A DNA stretch of 64,000 bases from CAVPDG01 sp963702535 (GTDB lineage: Bacteria > Chloroflexota > Anaerolineae > Anaerolineales > UBA4823): the NCBI GenBank assembly GCA_963702535.1, contig CAVPDG010000010.1:496001-560000 (forward strand), written 5' to 3'. The notes below the pieces were generated by a model, which did not search any database, was not told where the DNA came from, and saw nothing but the letters and a program-made list of their open reading frames with translations. A program made the position numbers and the translations under genes. This document shows positions 19,308 to 28,824 of this stretch, piece by piece. Numbering within the stretch: the stretch's first letter is position 1; each line of letters begins with the position of its first letter.

Positions 19308-20087
19308 TCAGAACGTGCTCAACAGACCGCCGTCTACAACGAGCACCTGGCCGGTCATATAACGGCAATAGTCCGATGCCAAAAACACAACCGCTCCAGA
19401 CATATCCTCCGGAAAACCGGTGCGCGCCATGGGCACCCTGCGGTGCCCAACATACCAGGTATGGAAAAACTCATCGTCGGTCACATCCACGCCATTGACG
19501 AACGCCATCGGCGTGCGCAAGAAGCCCGGCGCAACTGCATTGACCTGGATGTTATAAGGCGCCAGCTCCACTGCCATCGACCTTGTCAGGGCATTGATAC
19601 CGCCCTTGGCAGCGTCGTACGCGCCAATGGTACCCCCGGTTGCAAAAGCCTCAACGGAGCTGATGCTGATGATGCGCCCAGCTTTCTGGCGCACCATGTG
19701 AGGCGCCACCAACTTGGATCCCATGTAGTAAGCCTCGAGGTTGGTTTTGATCTGCAGGCGCCAGTGCTCCAGCGTATCTTCCAGGATCGTGCCGTAAAAG
19801 ATGATGGCAGCGTTGTTCACCAGGATGTCCAGGCGACCCCATTTTTTAACAACTGCATCAACTGCTGCGGCGTAAGCCTGGTAATCGGTCACATCAAGTG
19901 CAAAACTCTGCACTTCCCCACCCTTGCCGCGCAACTCGCTCTCTACCCCAGCCAGATTTTCGGCATTGATTTCAAGCAAGCCTACCCTGGCGCCTTCATC
20001 GACAAACTCGCGCGCCACGGCGGCGCCGAGCCCTTGCCCAGCGCCTGTGACCAGAGCAACCTTATCTGTCAATAGTCCGCGACCCAC
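19308..20087 (-). CDS. Short-chain dehydrogenase/reductase
   Basis: A classical SDR: cofactor motif TGAGQGLG, NNAA, catalytic Ser in ISISSVEA and YDAAKGG (Tyr-x-x-x-Lys), and C-terminal GQVLVVDGGL. I place the start at the second of two GTG codons (20087), 7 bases after GGAG; the longer frame would run through the upstream hairpin. The genes on both sides are ABC binding proteins of the same cluster. It probably oxidises a hydroxyl group of the imported compound or of a sugar-like intermediate. The 148-bp gap to the next gene has nothing recognisable. Confidence 0.9.
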   Translation of the reverse strand: MGRGLLTDKVALVTGAGQGLGAAVAREFVDEGARVGLLEINAENLAGVESELRGKGGEVQSFALDVTDYQAYAAAVDAVVKKWGRLDILVNNAAIIFYGTILEDTLEHWRLQIKTNLEAYYMGSKLVAPHMVRQKAGRIISISSVEAFATGGTIGAYDAAKGGINALTRSMAVELAPYNIQVNAVAPGFLRTPMAFVNGVDVTDDEFFHTWYVGHRRVPMARTGFPEDMSGAVVFLASDYCRYMTGQVLVVDGGLLSTF

Positions 20088-20128
20088 CACACATCTCCTA
20101 AGCAACTGTCTCAAACCAAGATGGGTTC

Positions 20129-20171
20129 CATTTTTAGGTGTGTGCGGCTGCGCCGCACACACCTAAAAATG
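20129..20171 (-). terminator. Perfect 20-bp hairpin after the sugar-binding protein gene
   Basis: Two 20-base arms with a 3-base loop sit between the stop at 20199 and the SDR start at 20087. No T-run follows on the transcribed strand. Its place directly after a binding-protein gene parallels the hairpin at 17451-17484 and suggests mRNA stabilisation, with partial termination as an alternative. Confidence 0.7.
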
Positions 20172-20198
20172 TTTCTTATATCTATTTTTGGACAAATT

Positions 20199-21607
20199 CT
20201 ATGTCTGGATCTTGAACTTCTCTAAGTCCTTCGTCCACAAGGTGTACTTCTCCACCATGTCCGGGTTCTGTTCAATCCATTTGTCGGTAACATCCTGGGC
20301 GTTCTGCCCGCACTGCTCACCGTTCCACTCGCCGGAGATGACCTTCTGTGAGTTAACGAAAGACGCATCCGTCCAGAACAGCACCGGCATCAAGCCGCCC
20401 AGGTACGGAGCGACATCGTCATTGCCCACCCAGGTCTTCCAGACCTCCTTCATCAAGGGGTCCTCGATGATATTCGGGTCAAAACTATCGTTAACCGGCA
20501 AAGCTTTGGAGTCATGCCAGATGGCCTCGACACGCTCCTTGGTGTTCATGAAGCGCAGAAATTCGGCAGCCACCTCTTTATGCTCGCTTTGAGAAGAGAT
20601 GCCAAAGCCCTGGCAATCAGCGATCGGCTTGCCAGCCATAGCCCCAGTGCCGAACGATGGGATGACCATCGCCCCCACTTTTTCACTGCTGCCCAACATC
20701 GCTGTCTGCGAGCCGATTAGCGGAGTAACCAGCATCGTGGTAGCCGCTTTGCCGCTCCCGAAGAGCTCGACGCCCGGGTAGAGGTCGATCGAATTCATAT
20801 CGTCATTAAGGAAGCCCGCCTTCCACAGCTCTTCGAGCCGGGACCAGCCCTCGTAGTTCTTGGGCTCCAACCAGGAGCTCTTGCCGATGAAAAGATCAAC
20901 AACTTGCGCCGGGGTATCCAGGTTTTGTGGCTGTACGCAGGTGAAATACCAGTCTCCCCAGAAACCGTCTTTCAGCCCGGCAGACATGGGGATAAAGCCG
21001 GCAGTCTTTATCTTGTCACAGGCAGCCATATATTCATCCCACGTCTTGGGCGGTACGTCCGGGTTTAATCCGGCTTTATCGAAGATCTCTTTGTTGTAGA
21101 GCATTAACAGAGATGCCGAATACCAGCCTGTGCGGTAAACATTGTCCTGGTATACCGAGAGGATCGTCGGATTGGTCGCCCAGATCTCGTCCTCAGAGAG
21201 CAAATTGTTTATAGGCTCGAGATATCCGAGCCAGGCGGTTTCCATGTGGTAAATGGCATTCCACAAGAACTGCATATCGGGAGCATCGTTGGCTGCCGAT
21301 GCAGTCTGGAATTCCGAAATGACAACGGCGGTATCCTGCAGGGTCGGCTCGATCGAATGACCAGTCTCTTCCTTAAACTTAGCGATGGTGTCGTTGAGCC
21401 ATTTCTCCAGACCGGGGGCCTCTTGCTCGCCCCACCACCACATCTTCAAGTTCTGGGGAGCTGGCTTCGGGGCTCTGCGGTCGAGACAGGTGTTGCGCTG
21501 CTTGCGCAGCTTTGCAGCAAAGGTGATAAACCCACTGCACCCAGGCCTAATCCACCTAGCTTGAGAAAGCTCCTGCGGGAAAGTCTTCGAACGTTCGGCG
21601 TGCTCAT
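20199..21607 (-). CDS. Sugar-type ABC substrate-binding lipoprotein, one frameshift
   Basis: The start at 21607 follows AGGAGG. The first 38 residues carry a twin-arginine signal (RRLSRRSFLKLGG) and lipobox LLQSC. The frame changes near 21465, before APQNLKMWWWGEQEAPGLE, and the mature domain then runs to the stop at 20199. The family pattern includes ISEFQTASAAND, MLYNKEIFDKAGL, PPKTWDEY and a late WNGEQCGQNAQD. It is a close paralogue of the protein at the left edge. No sugar-type permeases (MalF/MalG-like) are in the window, so it must use distant or off-window permeases. Confidence 0.88.
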
Positions 21608-21652
21608 TTCTTTGCCTCCTGTGTGACTGCTAGATTGTTCTTTTGCCTGGTC

Positions 21653-23065
21653 TCAGGCTGTAAGCCGTTCGTGCCAGGACCTTTCCAATCGCTCGATCTC
21701 AATCTCCACTTCTCTGGGTAACCGTTCCGGTTGGTGTTGCTCCAGGATCTTCTGGACACGCCCGTTTAGGCGCTCGTTAAGATCGGTGCCAAAACCACCC
21801 GGACCGGGTACGAAACGATCACGGTAGAAGAGCTTCGGGTACCAAAAATCACGGAAATGGGCATAGGTATGCTCGCGGGTTACATATTCAGCGTTGGGAC
21901 CTGCCTCCTTGATCAGGGCTACAGCTTCTTCTATCTCCATGGAGGTGATGGATGGCTCCTGGACAGCTGCCCGGGCATAGGCAATGATCTCATCAGCCAG
22001 GATATTGCCTTCAAGGGCGTATAGCTTGGCGGAACCCAGCAAACCTGCATTGTGCACCATCTCCACTCCGCTCATAAACGCCCACAGGCTTGGGCAAACA
22101 TCTCCATGCCCGTCTGGGCGTCAATAGCAGGGTTATCGCTGATCATTTCCAGGCCAAAAGCAGGTAAGCCATACCAATGGGCCAGGTCAGCCACCGCCCC
22201 GTATGCCATCAACGTCTCGGGGGCGCAGTACGACCAGAGCGTAGTGCGCATGTCCATCAATTGCACCGTCGGACCCACGGCGCAGAATGGCGCACCAGCG
22301 CGCTTGAGCTGGTGGATCACCAGGTTGGCAAGCCAATCCGCGTTCATCAGGACAAGCATCCCGGCAACACTGCACGGGCTGTTTGCCCCCAGCGCAGGGG
22401 TAGAGTAATAGAGCAGAGGGATCTCGTAAGCGGCGCTGGTGAGAAGGAGTTCCAGGTTGTAATCCGAGCCGTACAGCAGCCCAGGAGGCACAGATGCGCA
22501 CATCAGAAAAGGCTTCTCGCGGAAAGCATGCCGCGCTGCCCGCCACCGCCTGTACCAGGTCAATCACATCCATCAGACCGGTCAGGTCATAGGGATAGAC
22601 CAGAACAGGCTTTGTGGTATGGCGCAGCGTTTGCGCTACAGCCACCTGGCTTTGGATCGGGTCGGGGACATCGATCGACTGTCCGATGACCTGGACATAA
22701 TCGATGTTGGGAAGGGCATCCAGCAGCCTGGCGCACAGGCCTTGGTCGGCACGAGTGAAGTTCCGCTGGGTGTGCGTATAAGGATCGATGATATTAAGCG
22801 TATCGACCATCGAACCGAAGGTCACTTTCCCCGGTGTAAGGAGCGAGGTTAATTCACCACGCCGGTTGTAGATCTGAGGCGAGCGAACTGTCTGGAGAGC
22901 CTGCTCCACCAATTCTCCCGGTATGCGAACACGCTCACCCTCCGCTGTCGCGCCAGCATCGACCAATAATTTCCGGGCTTCCTCAACCGGCACGTGGTAA
23001 CCGGTATGCTCCAGCACATCCAGGCTGGCAGAATGAATTGCCTGCGCCTGGTCATCATTCAGCAC
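21653..23065 (-). CDS. MttB-family corrinoid methyltransferase F, two frameshifts
   Basis: About 470 residues after joining three fragments (breaks near 22535 and 22075). The N-terminus from the GTG at 23065 reads LNDDQAQAIHSASLDVLEHTGYH. The middle has FREKPFLMCASVPPG and ALGANSPCSVAGMLVLMNADW. The end has EMVHNAGLLGSAKLYALEGN and HTYAHFRDFWYPKLFYRD. It is a close relative of homologue B. The open frame continues upstream of 23065 without a clear start codon, so the true start may be further up. It is the first methyltransferase after the 23.45-kb promoter. Confidence 0.83.
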
Positions 23066-23163
23066 AGGCAGGTTAGCCGTGCTTGGTGTTGGGTTGAAGA
23101 CTCGGGTGCATTCTTTGATCTGCTCGATTTATATCGATTCCTGATCTATCCAAATGTAGCAGT

Positions 23164-23310
23164 TTATACCAACAAATAATCTATCCCTAGCAGCTTACAC
23201 CATTCATCCACTTCACGCCCCACGTGACCCTGTGCAAGGGCAAAATGGTGTCTGGTACCGGCCTCGTCCCTGGTATTGGCTTGAGCGATAGTATTCCGGG
23301 GTGGTTTCTC
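23164..23310 (-). pseudogene. C-terminal relic of a fucose/arabinose isomerase-like gene
   Basis: The last 40 or so codons match the end of the intact gene at 27289-28638 (HHFALAQGHVGREVDEWCKLLGIDY here, HHFALAQGHVGREIGEWCKLLGIDY there, split for length). Nothing upstream resembles the rest of that 449-residue protein. The relic lies between the operator/promoter at 23415-23471 and methyltransferase F, exactly where the intact copy lies relative to its own promoter. It is what remains after a deletion. Confidence 0.8.
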
Positions 23311-23414
23311 GGGTTGATAGGCATTTTTCTGTAGTGGTGTCAGATGATATGGAATGGATATATGACGATATAGCGAGGCGAGATTTATCATGAGGATGAG
23401 ATAGTATATAATAC

Positions 23415-23471
23415 TGAAAACGATTACACATCTCCAGTCGAAATTATACACAAGGAAAAGGCAAAAGTCAA
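23415..23471 (-). promoter_or_regulatory. Strong promoter with LacI-type operator, copy 1
   Basis: On the minus strand, -35 TTGACT (23466-23471) and -10 TATAAT (23443-23448) are separated by 17 bases. The near-palindrome TGTAATCGTTTTCA (23415-23428) lies downstream, over the start of the transcript. The same arrangement occurs at 28768-28824, and a one-base variant of the operator at 29946-29959. LacI-family repressors bind such central-CG palindromes (consensus near TGTAAACGTTTACA). It should drive the whole 1-23 kb cluster. No regulator gene is in the window. Confidence 0.8.
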
Positions 23472-23559
23472 TAAGCCTCCCTTGACATGGGTTAGAGCAT
23501 CGATATTAGCAGATAGATAAGATCTCCATAACATGTAAATATCGATTAATTGGAGAAGA

Positions 23560-24077
23560 ATGATGTCAGAGTTGAATGATTATCCCACGGCGAACAATAA
23601 ATTTAGCAAAGCAGTGCAAGTAGGTTTAGTAGTGCGCGACTTAGACAGCACGATTAAAGCACTGAAGAATATCTTCGGATTTGAACAATTTCGTGAAGTA
23701 ACCTGGCCAATTGATAGACCGGATATGAAAAGTGAATACCACGGTTCTCCAGGGAATTTCAAATTTCGAATTGCATTCACCCAGCTTGGACCAATCGAAC
23801 TGGAAATTATCCAACCACTCGAGGGTGAGAATATCTATCAAGACTTTCTAGAAAGTCATGGTGAGGGGTTGCATCACCTGCTTTTTGAAGTAGATGATAT
23901 AGACCAGCTCCAGAAAGAATTAGAACCCCTCGGTATTAAAAAATCCAAAGTGGTACAGGGATTCGACCCGGTACCACATGGGCTTATTTTGACACAGCCA
24001 ACCTGGTAGGATTTATTCTCGAAGTGAGGAGCCGTGTCTCCGGTTCCGATGGAACAACTCCTGTTCCACCCAAATGA
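23560..24077 (+). CDS. VOC-family (glyoxalase / methylmalonyl-CoA epimerase-like) protein, one frameshift
   Basis: A small metal-dependent VOC fold: VQVGLVVRDLDSTIKALKN, LGPIELEIIQPLEG, GEGLHHLLFEVDD. The frame breaks near 23968 at GACCCGGTACC. The other frame supplies the expected C-terminus (TTWAYFDTANLVGFILEV) and a stop at 24077, giving about 172 residues. The Gln/Glu/His metal ligands of the family have plausible counterparts. It is the only plus-strand gene between the two minus-strand cluster copies and is visibly richer in A+T than its neighbours, so it may have been acquired separately. A GGAG site precedes the double ATG start. The substrate is unknown. Confidence 0.78.
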
Positions 24078-24113
24078 TGTGCCTGTAGCATTTGCGGTGC
24101 AGTTTTCAGCAAT

Positions 24114-25585
24114 CTAGCCTTCTTTGGCTTTGGCTTCCGCGAACCGAATCGCATTGTGTAGAGCACGCTCTATCTCGGCATCGACACCTGGAGTTAACTC
24201 CACCGGTCATGCTTTTGATAGGATTTGCAAAACGCCGATCATGCGCCACCTGGTGAGATAACTTCTTACCAGATTTTTCCCATTGCTCGAGAGTTTGCCG
24301 CTTGAACAAGCCAGGGAAGTACAGCTCCTTGCGGAAATACTCTACGGTATGGTCCTGTTGTAGGTAATCGCCTCCCGGACCAACAGCCCGGATGAGGTCC
24401 AAAGCCAGCGTGTCATCTGAGATGGCTATGCCTTCGAGAATACGTTTGATGCTATGCACCAGCTCGTCGCAGATCACCACCATTTCCTGAGAGCCATATT
24501 GGCCAAAAGAGAGCGTACCCAGGCTCTGGCTCATGGTCATGCCCGCCAGGCCACTTAGCAACATGGTCATCATCGCCTCAGAGGCAGCATCAATATCAGG
24601 CGCTTTGACTTCTACCCCTCCGCCCAGTGCCCATAGATCGGCAGATTATAAATGTGAGCCAGTTGGATTATGGCAAGCTTTACCCAAGTTCTGCTCAGGG
24701 CTCCCATACGTGACCTGGGTTGTCGTCATATCGAAGACACAGGTATCCGGCTTGAGCACGACCGGAGCGCCCGGCTTGACCAACTGGCATAGGACGACGC
24801 CAAAAAGGGTTTCAGCATTGGTTAATACGGTCGTACCTGCTACTGTGGTGGGCGAAGTAGCACCCATCAGCGGGCTTGGGGAATACAAGATGGGCACCCC
24901 CGCTAATACGGCATCAACCAGGCCTTCATTCATAACCACTACTTTCAGGGGGCTGATAGGCGTGACAATTGCCAGTACACTCGGTTTTTCACGCAAGACT
25001 TGCTCGCCTCCCGAGGCGGCTGCAGTAAGCTCTAGCAAATGTTGCGTGAAAGGCCGCTCCAGGATACTGATGACTGAGGGCTTGGTAGTATTTCGATAAA
25101 TGGCGTCGTAATCGTGGAAGAAGATCTGATTTGTGGGTTGATCACCAGACATGCATATTGCCTGGACGAAATCGATATTAGGCAATGCATGACCGATGCG
25201 GGTGCTGGAGACCATGTCTGCTTTGGTGGGCTGGCGAGGCCCCCACAAGTCGTAATCCCAGAATAGGGGTTCCGATGTGCCGCCCATGCCGTAATACACC
25301 CGCCCAACTTCGAGAAGCATATCCATATCCGGGTCATTGCGCCCATATAACATGAAAGAGCTGGGTGCCAGCTTGATAGCAGCTTCAACCATCTCCCGTG
25401 GAATGCGGATTTTGCGGTTATCACGGTCAACATGAGCTCCGCCTTTCTGGAAGATATCAAGGAACAAGATCCGAATCACTGTGAATGCCCGTATCTTCGA
25501 GTAAGGAAAGCGAGGCCAAATAAATCCGCTCCAGCTCGCTATCAGACAAGATGCGCAGGTTTCCGCCTTTTGCGCCTGTTTTCAT
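24114..25585 (-). pseudogene. MttB-family corrinoid methyltransferase G, broken by at least three frameshifts
   Basis: The start at 25585 (MKTGAKGGNLRILSDSELERIYLAS) and the end at 24114 match homologue D closely. In between the frame changes near 25470, 24650 and 24230. The conserved blocks YYGMGGTSEPLFWDYDL, SPSPLMGATSPTTVAG, MTMSQSLGTLSFGQYGS and HTVEYFRKELYFPGLF are all present. Its upstream partner gene is deleted (27099-27178) and an IS element lies between them, so this copy may be really decaying rather than only mis-sequenced. Correcting the indels would decide. Confidence 0.8.
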
Positions 25586-25715
25586 AGCATACAATCTCCT
25601 CAGAACCGAGTTAGCGCTCAATTCCAGCAACTAGTGGGTCGTTTGACACGGCTATAGCCAAGCACACCAATCGGCGGTAGAATGCGTTAATCTCCGAAAG
25701 AAAGCAGGTGGACGC

Positions 25716-26950
25716 ATGACACGCCGAAAAACCGAAGAACTCCGCACATTGACAGACGAGGAGCGAATTGGCTTGAAAGAATTAGTCGTTCTCAAAGTGA
25801 GCCTGCCATCCATGTAACTCGGGCGAAGCAAATCCTGTATGTTGTCGCTGGGGCTTCCTATACAGAAGCGGCCCGCTCGTCGGGACGCAAGTCCGGAGAT
25901 GCGGTCTCCAACCTGGTGAAGCGCTTCAACCAGGAAGGCTTGAACGCTATTCAACCTCGGCATGGTGGTGGTCCCGCAGTTAGATATGGTCCGGTTGAGC
26001 GCGACAGGATATTGCGAGAAGCCCGGCGGAAACCAGACCCTGAGACAGATGGCACGGCCACCTGGTCTCTGAAAACCTTGTGTCAGGCGCTGCGCAAAGC
26101 CCCAGATGGCCTGCCAGAAGTGAGTGAAGACACCATTCGCACCGTTCTGCTGGAGGCTGGCTTTAGTTGGCAAGAGGCGCGTAGCTGGTGCGAAACGGGT
26201 AAAGTGACTCGCAAACGCCATCGCGGCAAAGTTACCGTGGTAGATCCGGATGCGAGTGCCAAAAAAACTTGATCGAAAGAGCTTATCAAACTGGCGAAAG
26301 GCTCGGATTAGCGGTGTGGACCCAGGATGAAGCTGGGCCGTATCAGACCTTGCCTTATCCAGGGGCCAGTTGGCAGCCGGTGGGTCAACCAGCACGCCAG
26401 CCTCACGAGTATATTCGCAACGGAACGGCAAAATTGCTCACCCTTTTTCATCCTGCTAGCGGTGGAGTGCGAGTTAAGGGTGTCACCAGTAGTGCCAACG
26501 TCATTTTGCACCCCTGGCTGAAAACTGAGCTGAGTGCGATCCTACGATTACTGCCCGAAGCGACGCAACTCGATGCAGAAACCAATCGTCAGCTATGGAA
26601 AGCCTGGCAAGAAGGCTTATCGCTACCCATCACCCTCCCTCAAGAACTTCCGGCCTTACGGATGTTACTGATTTGGGATAATCTTCGGACACTATACGGT
26701 TGAGATCGTCCTATGGTTATTTGCTCACGGCATTATGCCGCTGTACACCCCTTTGGGAGGTTCGTGGTTGAATATGGCCGAGTAGATGCAGCGAATTTTA
26801 ATCAAACGTGGACTGGCGGGACAACATCCAGAAACGCCTACACAAATCATCTCCTTGTTAGAAGGGGTCGCCAATGGTTGGAACCTGGCCCCCACGCCTT
26901 TTGAATGGGGCGGCAAACGCTATGCTCGCCGCCAACGAAGCCGGCAGCGG
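25716..26950 (+). mobile_element. IS630-type element with degenerate transposase
   Basis: The transposase starts at 25716 (MTRRKTEELRTLTDEERIGLKELV). After a frame change near 25805 it has an N-terminal helix-turn-helix (YTEAARSSGRKSGDAVSNLV). A second change near 26268 leads to the DDE domain: first Asp in WTQDEAGPYQTLP and second in LLIWDNL. The reading then moves frame again near 26690 (HYTVEIVLWLFAHG, YTPLGGSWLNMAE). An in-frame TAG follows NMAE before MQRILIKRGLAGQHPETPTQ, the usual catalytic-Glu region. With frameshifts and a nonsense codon it is probably inactive. I could not define its terminal inverted repeats; the outer limits lie between 25600 and 27095. It separates the corrinoid relic from methyltransferase G. 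Confidence 0.82.
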
Positions 26951-27098
26951 CGACATGCATCGGTGGATCTGGTGCTTGCACTGGTCGACCAGTTCGTCGC
27001 TCCCAAAATATCCTCCAAAAATGGCAGCTATACTAGAATAGGAACACGGTCGTCCCCGGTTCGGTCACCATACTCGGATTTACGCAGTCTTTTTGACC

Positions 27099-27178
27099 TT
27101 AGCTGCCCATCAAGCTCTTAGCCAGCGTCACTGCCCGTTGATAACATTTTCTTGGATAGATTGAATTAGGGGGTCCAC
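27099..27178 (-). pseudogene. Corrinoid protein gene relic with internal deletion
   Basis: The first 14 codons (DPLIQSIQENVING) and the last 11 (AVTLAKSLMGS) of the corrinoid gene at 11100-11738 are joined directly, with about 560 bases missing between them. At the junction both source sequences have CGG, so a short direct repeat may have mediated the deletion. The upstream hairpin (27211-27231) is kept. No corrinoid-binding domain remains. Confidence 0.88.
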
Positions 27179-27210
27179 AACTTTCTCCTGTTCAGCAAAC
27201 AACCTTCTAA

Positions 27211-27231
27211 GGCCATGATCCAGTCATGGCC
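27211..27231 (-). promoter_or_regulatory. Hairpin upstream of the corrinoid gene relic
   Basis: GGCCATGA pairs with TCATGGCC around a 5-base loop. It is the counterpart of the hairpin at 11775-11793, which shares the CCATGATCC core, and it occupies the same place relative to the corrinoid start. Confidence 0.45.
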
Positions 27232-27288
27232 ATTAAAGAGCACCTTGTATCCAAATAATTCGGATATGCTGCTAGGACAAAGTCATTA

Positions 27289-28638
27289 TTACATCGCCAT
27301 GTAGTCAATCCCTAACAGCTTGCACCATTCGCCGATCTCACGCCCTACATGACCCTGCGCGAGGGCGAAATGATGCCCGTAACCGGCTTCACCCAGCACC
27401 TCGAGGGCTTGCGCCAGATCGAACGGATAAACCACTTTTGCAGCCGATCCGGGAAATTCCAATGTGTAGGGCACTACCTCGCCCTGCATAGTAGCTACAC
27501 GCATGGTGCCGCGCCGCCCACAAAGGTTGATGGCGGTCACCGGTCCGGGGCGCATCGTCGCCTGGATGTTGGGACCAAAGGCGCCCGGTCCAATATGCTC
27601 GGGGATCGGTCTGAGTTGCAGGCGACCTAAACTGGACGCCAGGCTCGTGGGCATGTTACCGCAGTGATGCCAGAGAGCGCTATTTTCATCCAGATTCGCC
27701 TGGATGATATCCGTATGAAAAGTGGCTTTACCCGTCAGGATTTGCCCGGCAGCCATGATGATCGCTCCAGGCACGTCACTTTCGCAAGAAGCGGCAATCC
27801 CCTGATCGTTGAACAGGCTGCACCCCAGGCAGGGTCCACCCAGATGGTCATGGAAGCACTCGACGGTGACTGCCTGGAGGTTCTCATCGCTAGCGAGCTG
27901 CTTCATCGCCAGGTAAGATTGCACCCCGTAACGCACCGCTTCGGGTGAGATGATCGAGGTGTCGAACCTGCTCTCCATCTTATCCCAGGCTGCTTCAACC
28001 TCCGCCGCGGGGACTGCGTTGATGGTGCGCTCATAACGGGTGAGTCCCACATTGACCACCTGCACGCCGAAGGTCTCGCGCAAAGCCAGCTCATCGAAGA
28101 CCACATCAGACATACCCTGCGCCCGCCAGCCCATCAAGCCCACCCTCAAGCCCTTCATACGCTTGATCATCGCTGCGGCGCGGATATAGGGGATGATCTT
28201 CCCCCACACCCGCGCATCTCCCAGATTACCGATCACAACTCGATAATTGATCCCCAATTCCTTGAAAGGGAAGAAGGTCTGTTGCAAACCGACAAAAGCG
28301 CCCCACGCATCCTTGGTTGTCATCCCCCACAAAACGGTGGGCAGGTTGACTGCCTGAGCCATGATCGGCATAATGTGATCCAGGGTAAAGTTACCCGGGA
28401 TGATCAGCAAAGCCTCGATACGCTTGCTGGCAAGGTAATCGGCGATGATCGGGATATCGCGCTCGCTCTCCAACAGGGTGGGGCTGATCACCAGCTCGAC
28501 TTTATCGAGAGGGGCTGTTTTAGGAAATAGCTCCGGCAGACCCCGGGCATACTCGGCGCCGCTTTCATGGGGCCAACTGGTTACCACTACGCCCAGGCGC
28601 GGGCGCAGCATAGTTCCTGGCTGATTGGGGATGTCCAT
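27289..28638 (-). CDS. L-fucose/L-arabinose isomerase-like protein
   Basis: An intact 449-residue member of the fucose/arabinose isomerase superfamily: LGVVVTSWPHESG start, LLIIPGNFTLDHI, GLMGWRAQGMSDV, a Cys-rich catalytic stretch CLGCSLFNDQGIAASCESD, then a C-terminal barrel with CGRRGTMRVATMQGE. Family members interconvert aldoses and ketoses using Mn2+ or Mg2+. It is the first gene after the promoter-operator at 28768-28824 and the intact counterpart of the relic at 23164-23310. The corrinoid-type gene should follow it but is deleted. It is probably an isomerase of a sugar or sugar acid; the substrate is unknown. Confidence 0.87.
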   Translation of the reverse strand: MDIPNQPGTMLRPRLGVVVTSWPHESGAEYARGLPELFPKTAPLDKVELVISPTLLESERDIPIIADYLASKRIEALLIIPGNFTLDHIMPIMAQAVNLPTVLWGMTTKDAWGAFVGLQQTFFPFKELGINYRVVIGNLGDARVWGKIIPYIRAAAMIKRMKGLRVGLMGWRAQGMSDVVFDELALRETFGVQVVNVGLTRYERTINAVPAAEVEAAWDKMESRFDTSIISPEAVRYGVQSYLAMKQLASDENLQAVTVECFHDHLGGPCLGCSLFNDQGIAASCESDVPGAIIMAAGQILTGKATFHTDIIQANLDENSALWHHCGNMPTSLASSLGRLQLRPIPEHIGPGAFGPNIQATMRPGPVTAINLCGRRGTMRVATMQGEVVPYTLEFPGSAAKVVYPFDLAQALEVLGEAGYGHHFALAQGHVGREIGEWCKLLGIDYMAM

Positions 28639-28767
28639 TCAATACTCCTATCCGGACTGGGCTAACTAACTCATCAAAACGATCAGCTTCGGATGACTGG
28701 AGTTACAGGGGGATTGTGTGGTCATATCGGCGATGCCGCAGAACGAAAGATTCCAGTGCAAAATACC

Positions 28768-28824
28768 TGAAAACGATTACACACAACTACTCGACATTAT
28801 ACCTACGGAAAATACAAAAGTCAA
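28768..28824 (-). promoter_or_regulatory. Strong promoter with LacI-type operator, copy 2
   Basis: On the minus strand, TTGACT (28819-28824), a 17-base spacer and TATAAT (28796-28801) are followed by the operator TGTAATCGTTTTCA (28768-28781), identical to copy 1. It faces the isomerase-like gene at 28638. The remaining leader of about 130 bases shows no other signal. Confidence 0.82.

Noticed and set aside
21653..25585. Breaks in MttB genes F and G as pyrrolysine (UAG) readthrough sites
   Set aside because: The fragments lie in different reading frames, and the continuation needs an added or lost base. No in-frame TAG sits at the expected position, and homologues A, C, D and E are intact without one.
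26770..26800. In-frame TAG in the IS630 transposase as a recoded amber codon
   Set aside because: It is a single nonsense codon in a gene already broken by frameshifts. There is no sign of pyrrolysine machinery, and ordinary decay explains it.
25600..27095. Terminal inverted repeats and TA duplication of the IS630 element
   Set aside because: I compared the flanks by eye and found no convincing pair, so the element limits are left open.
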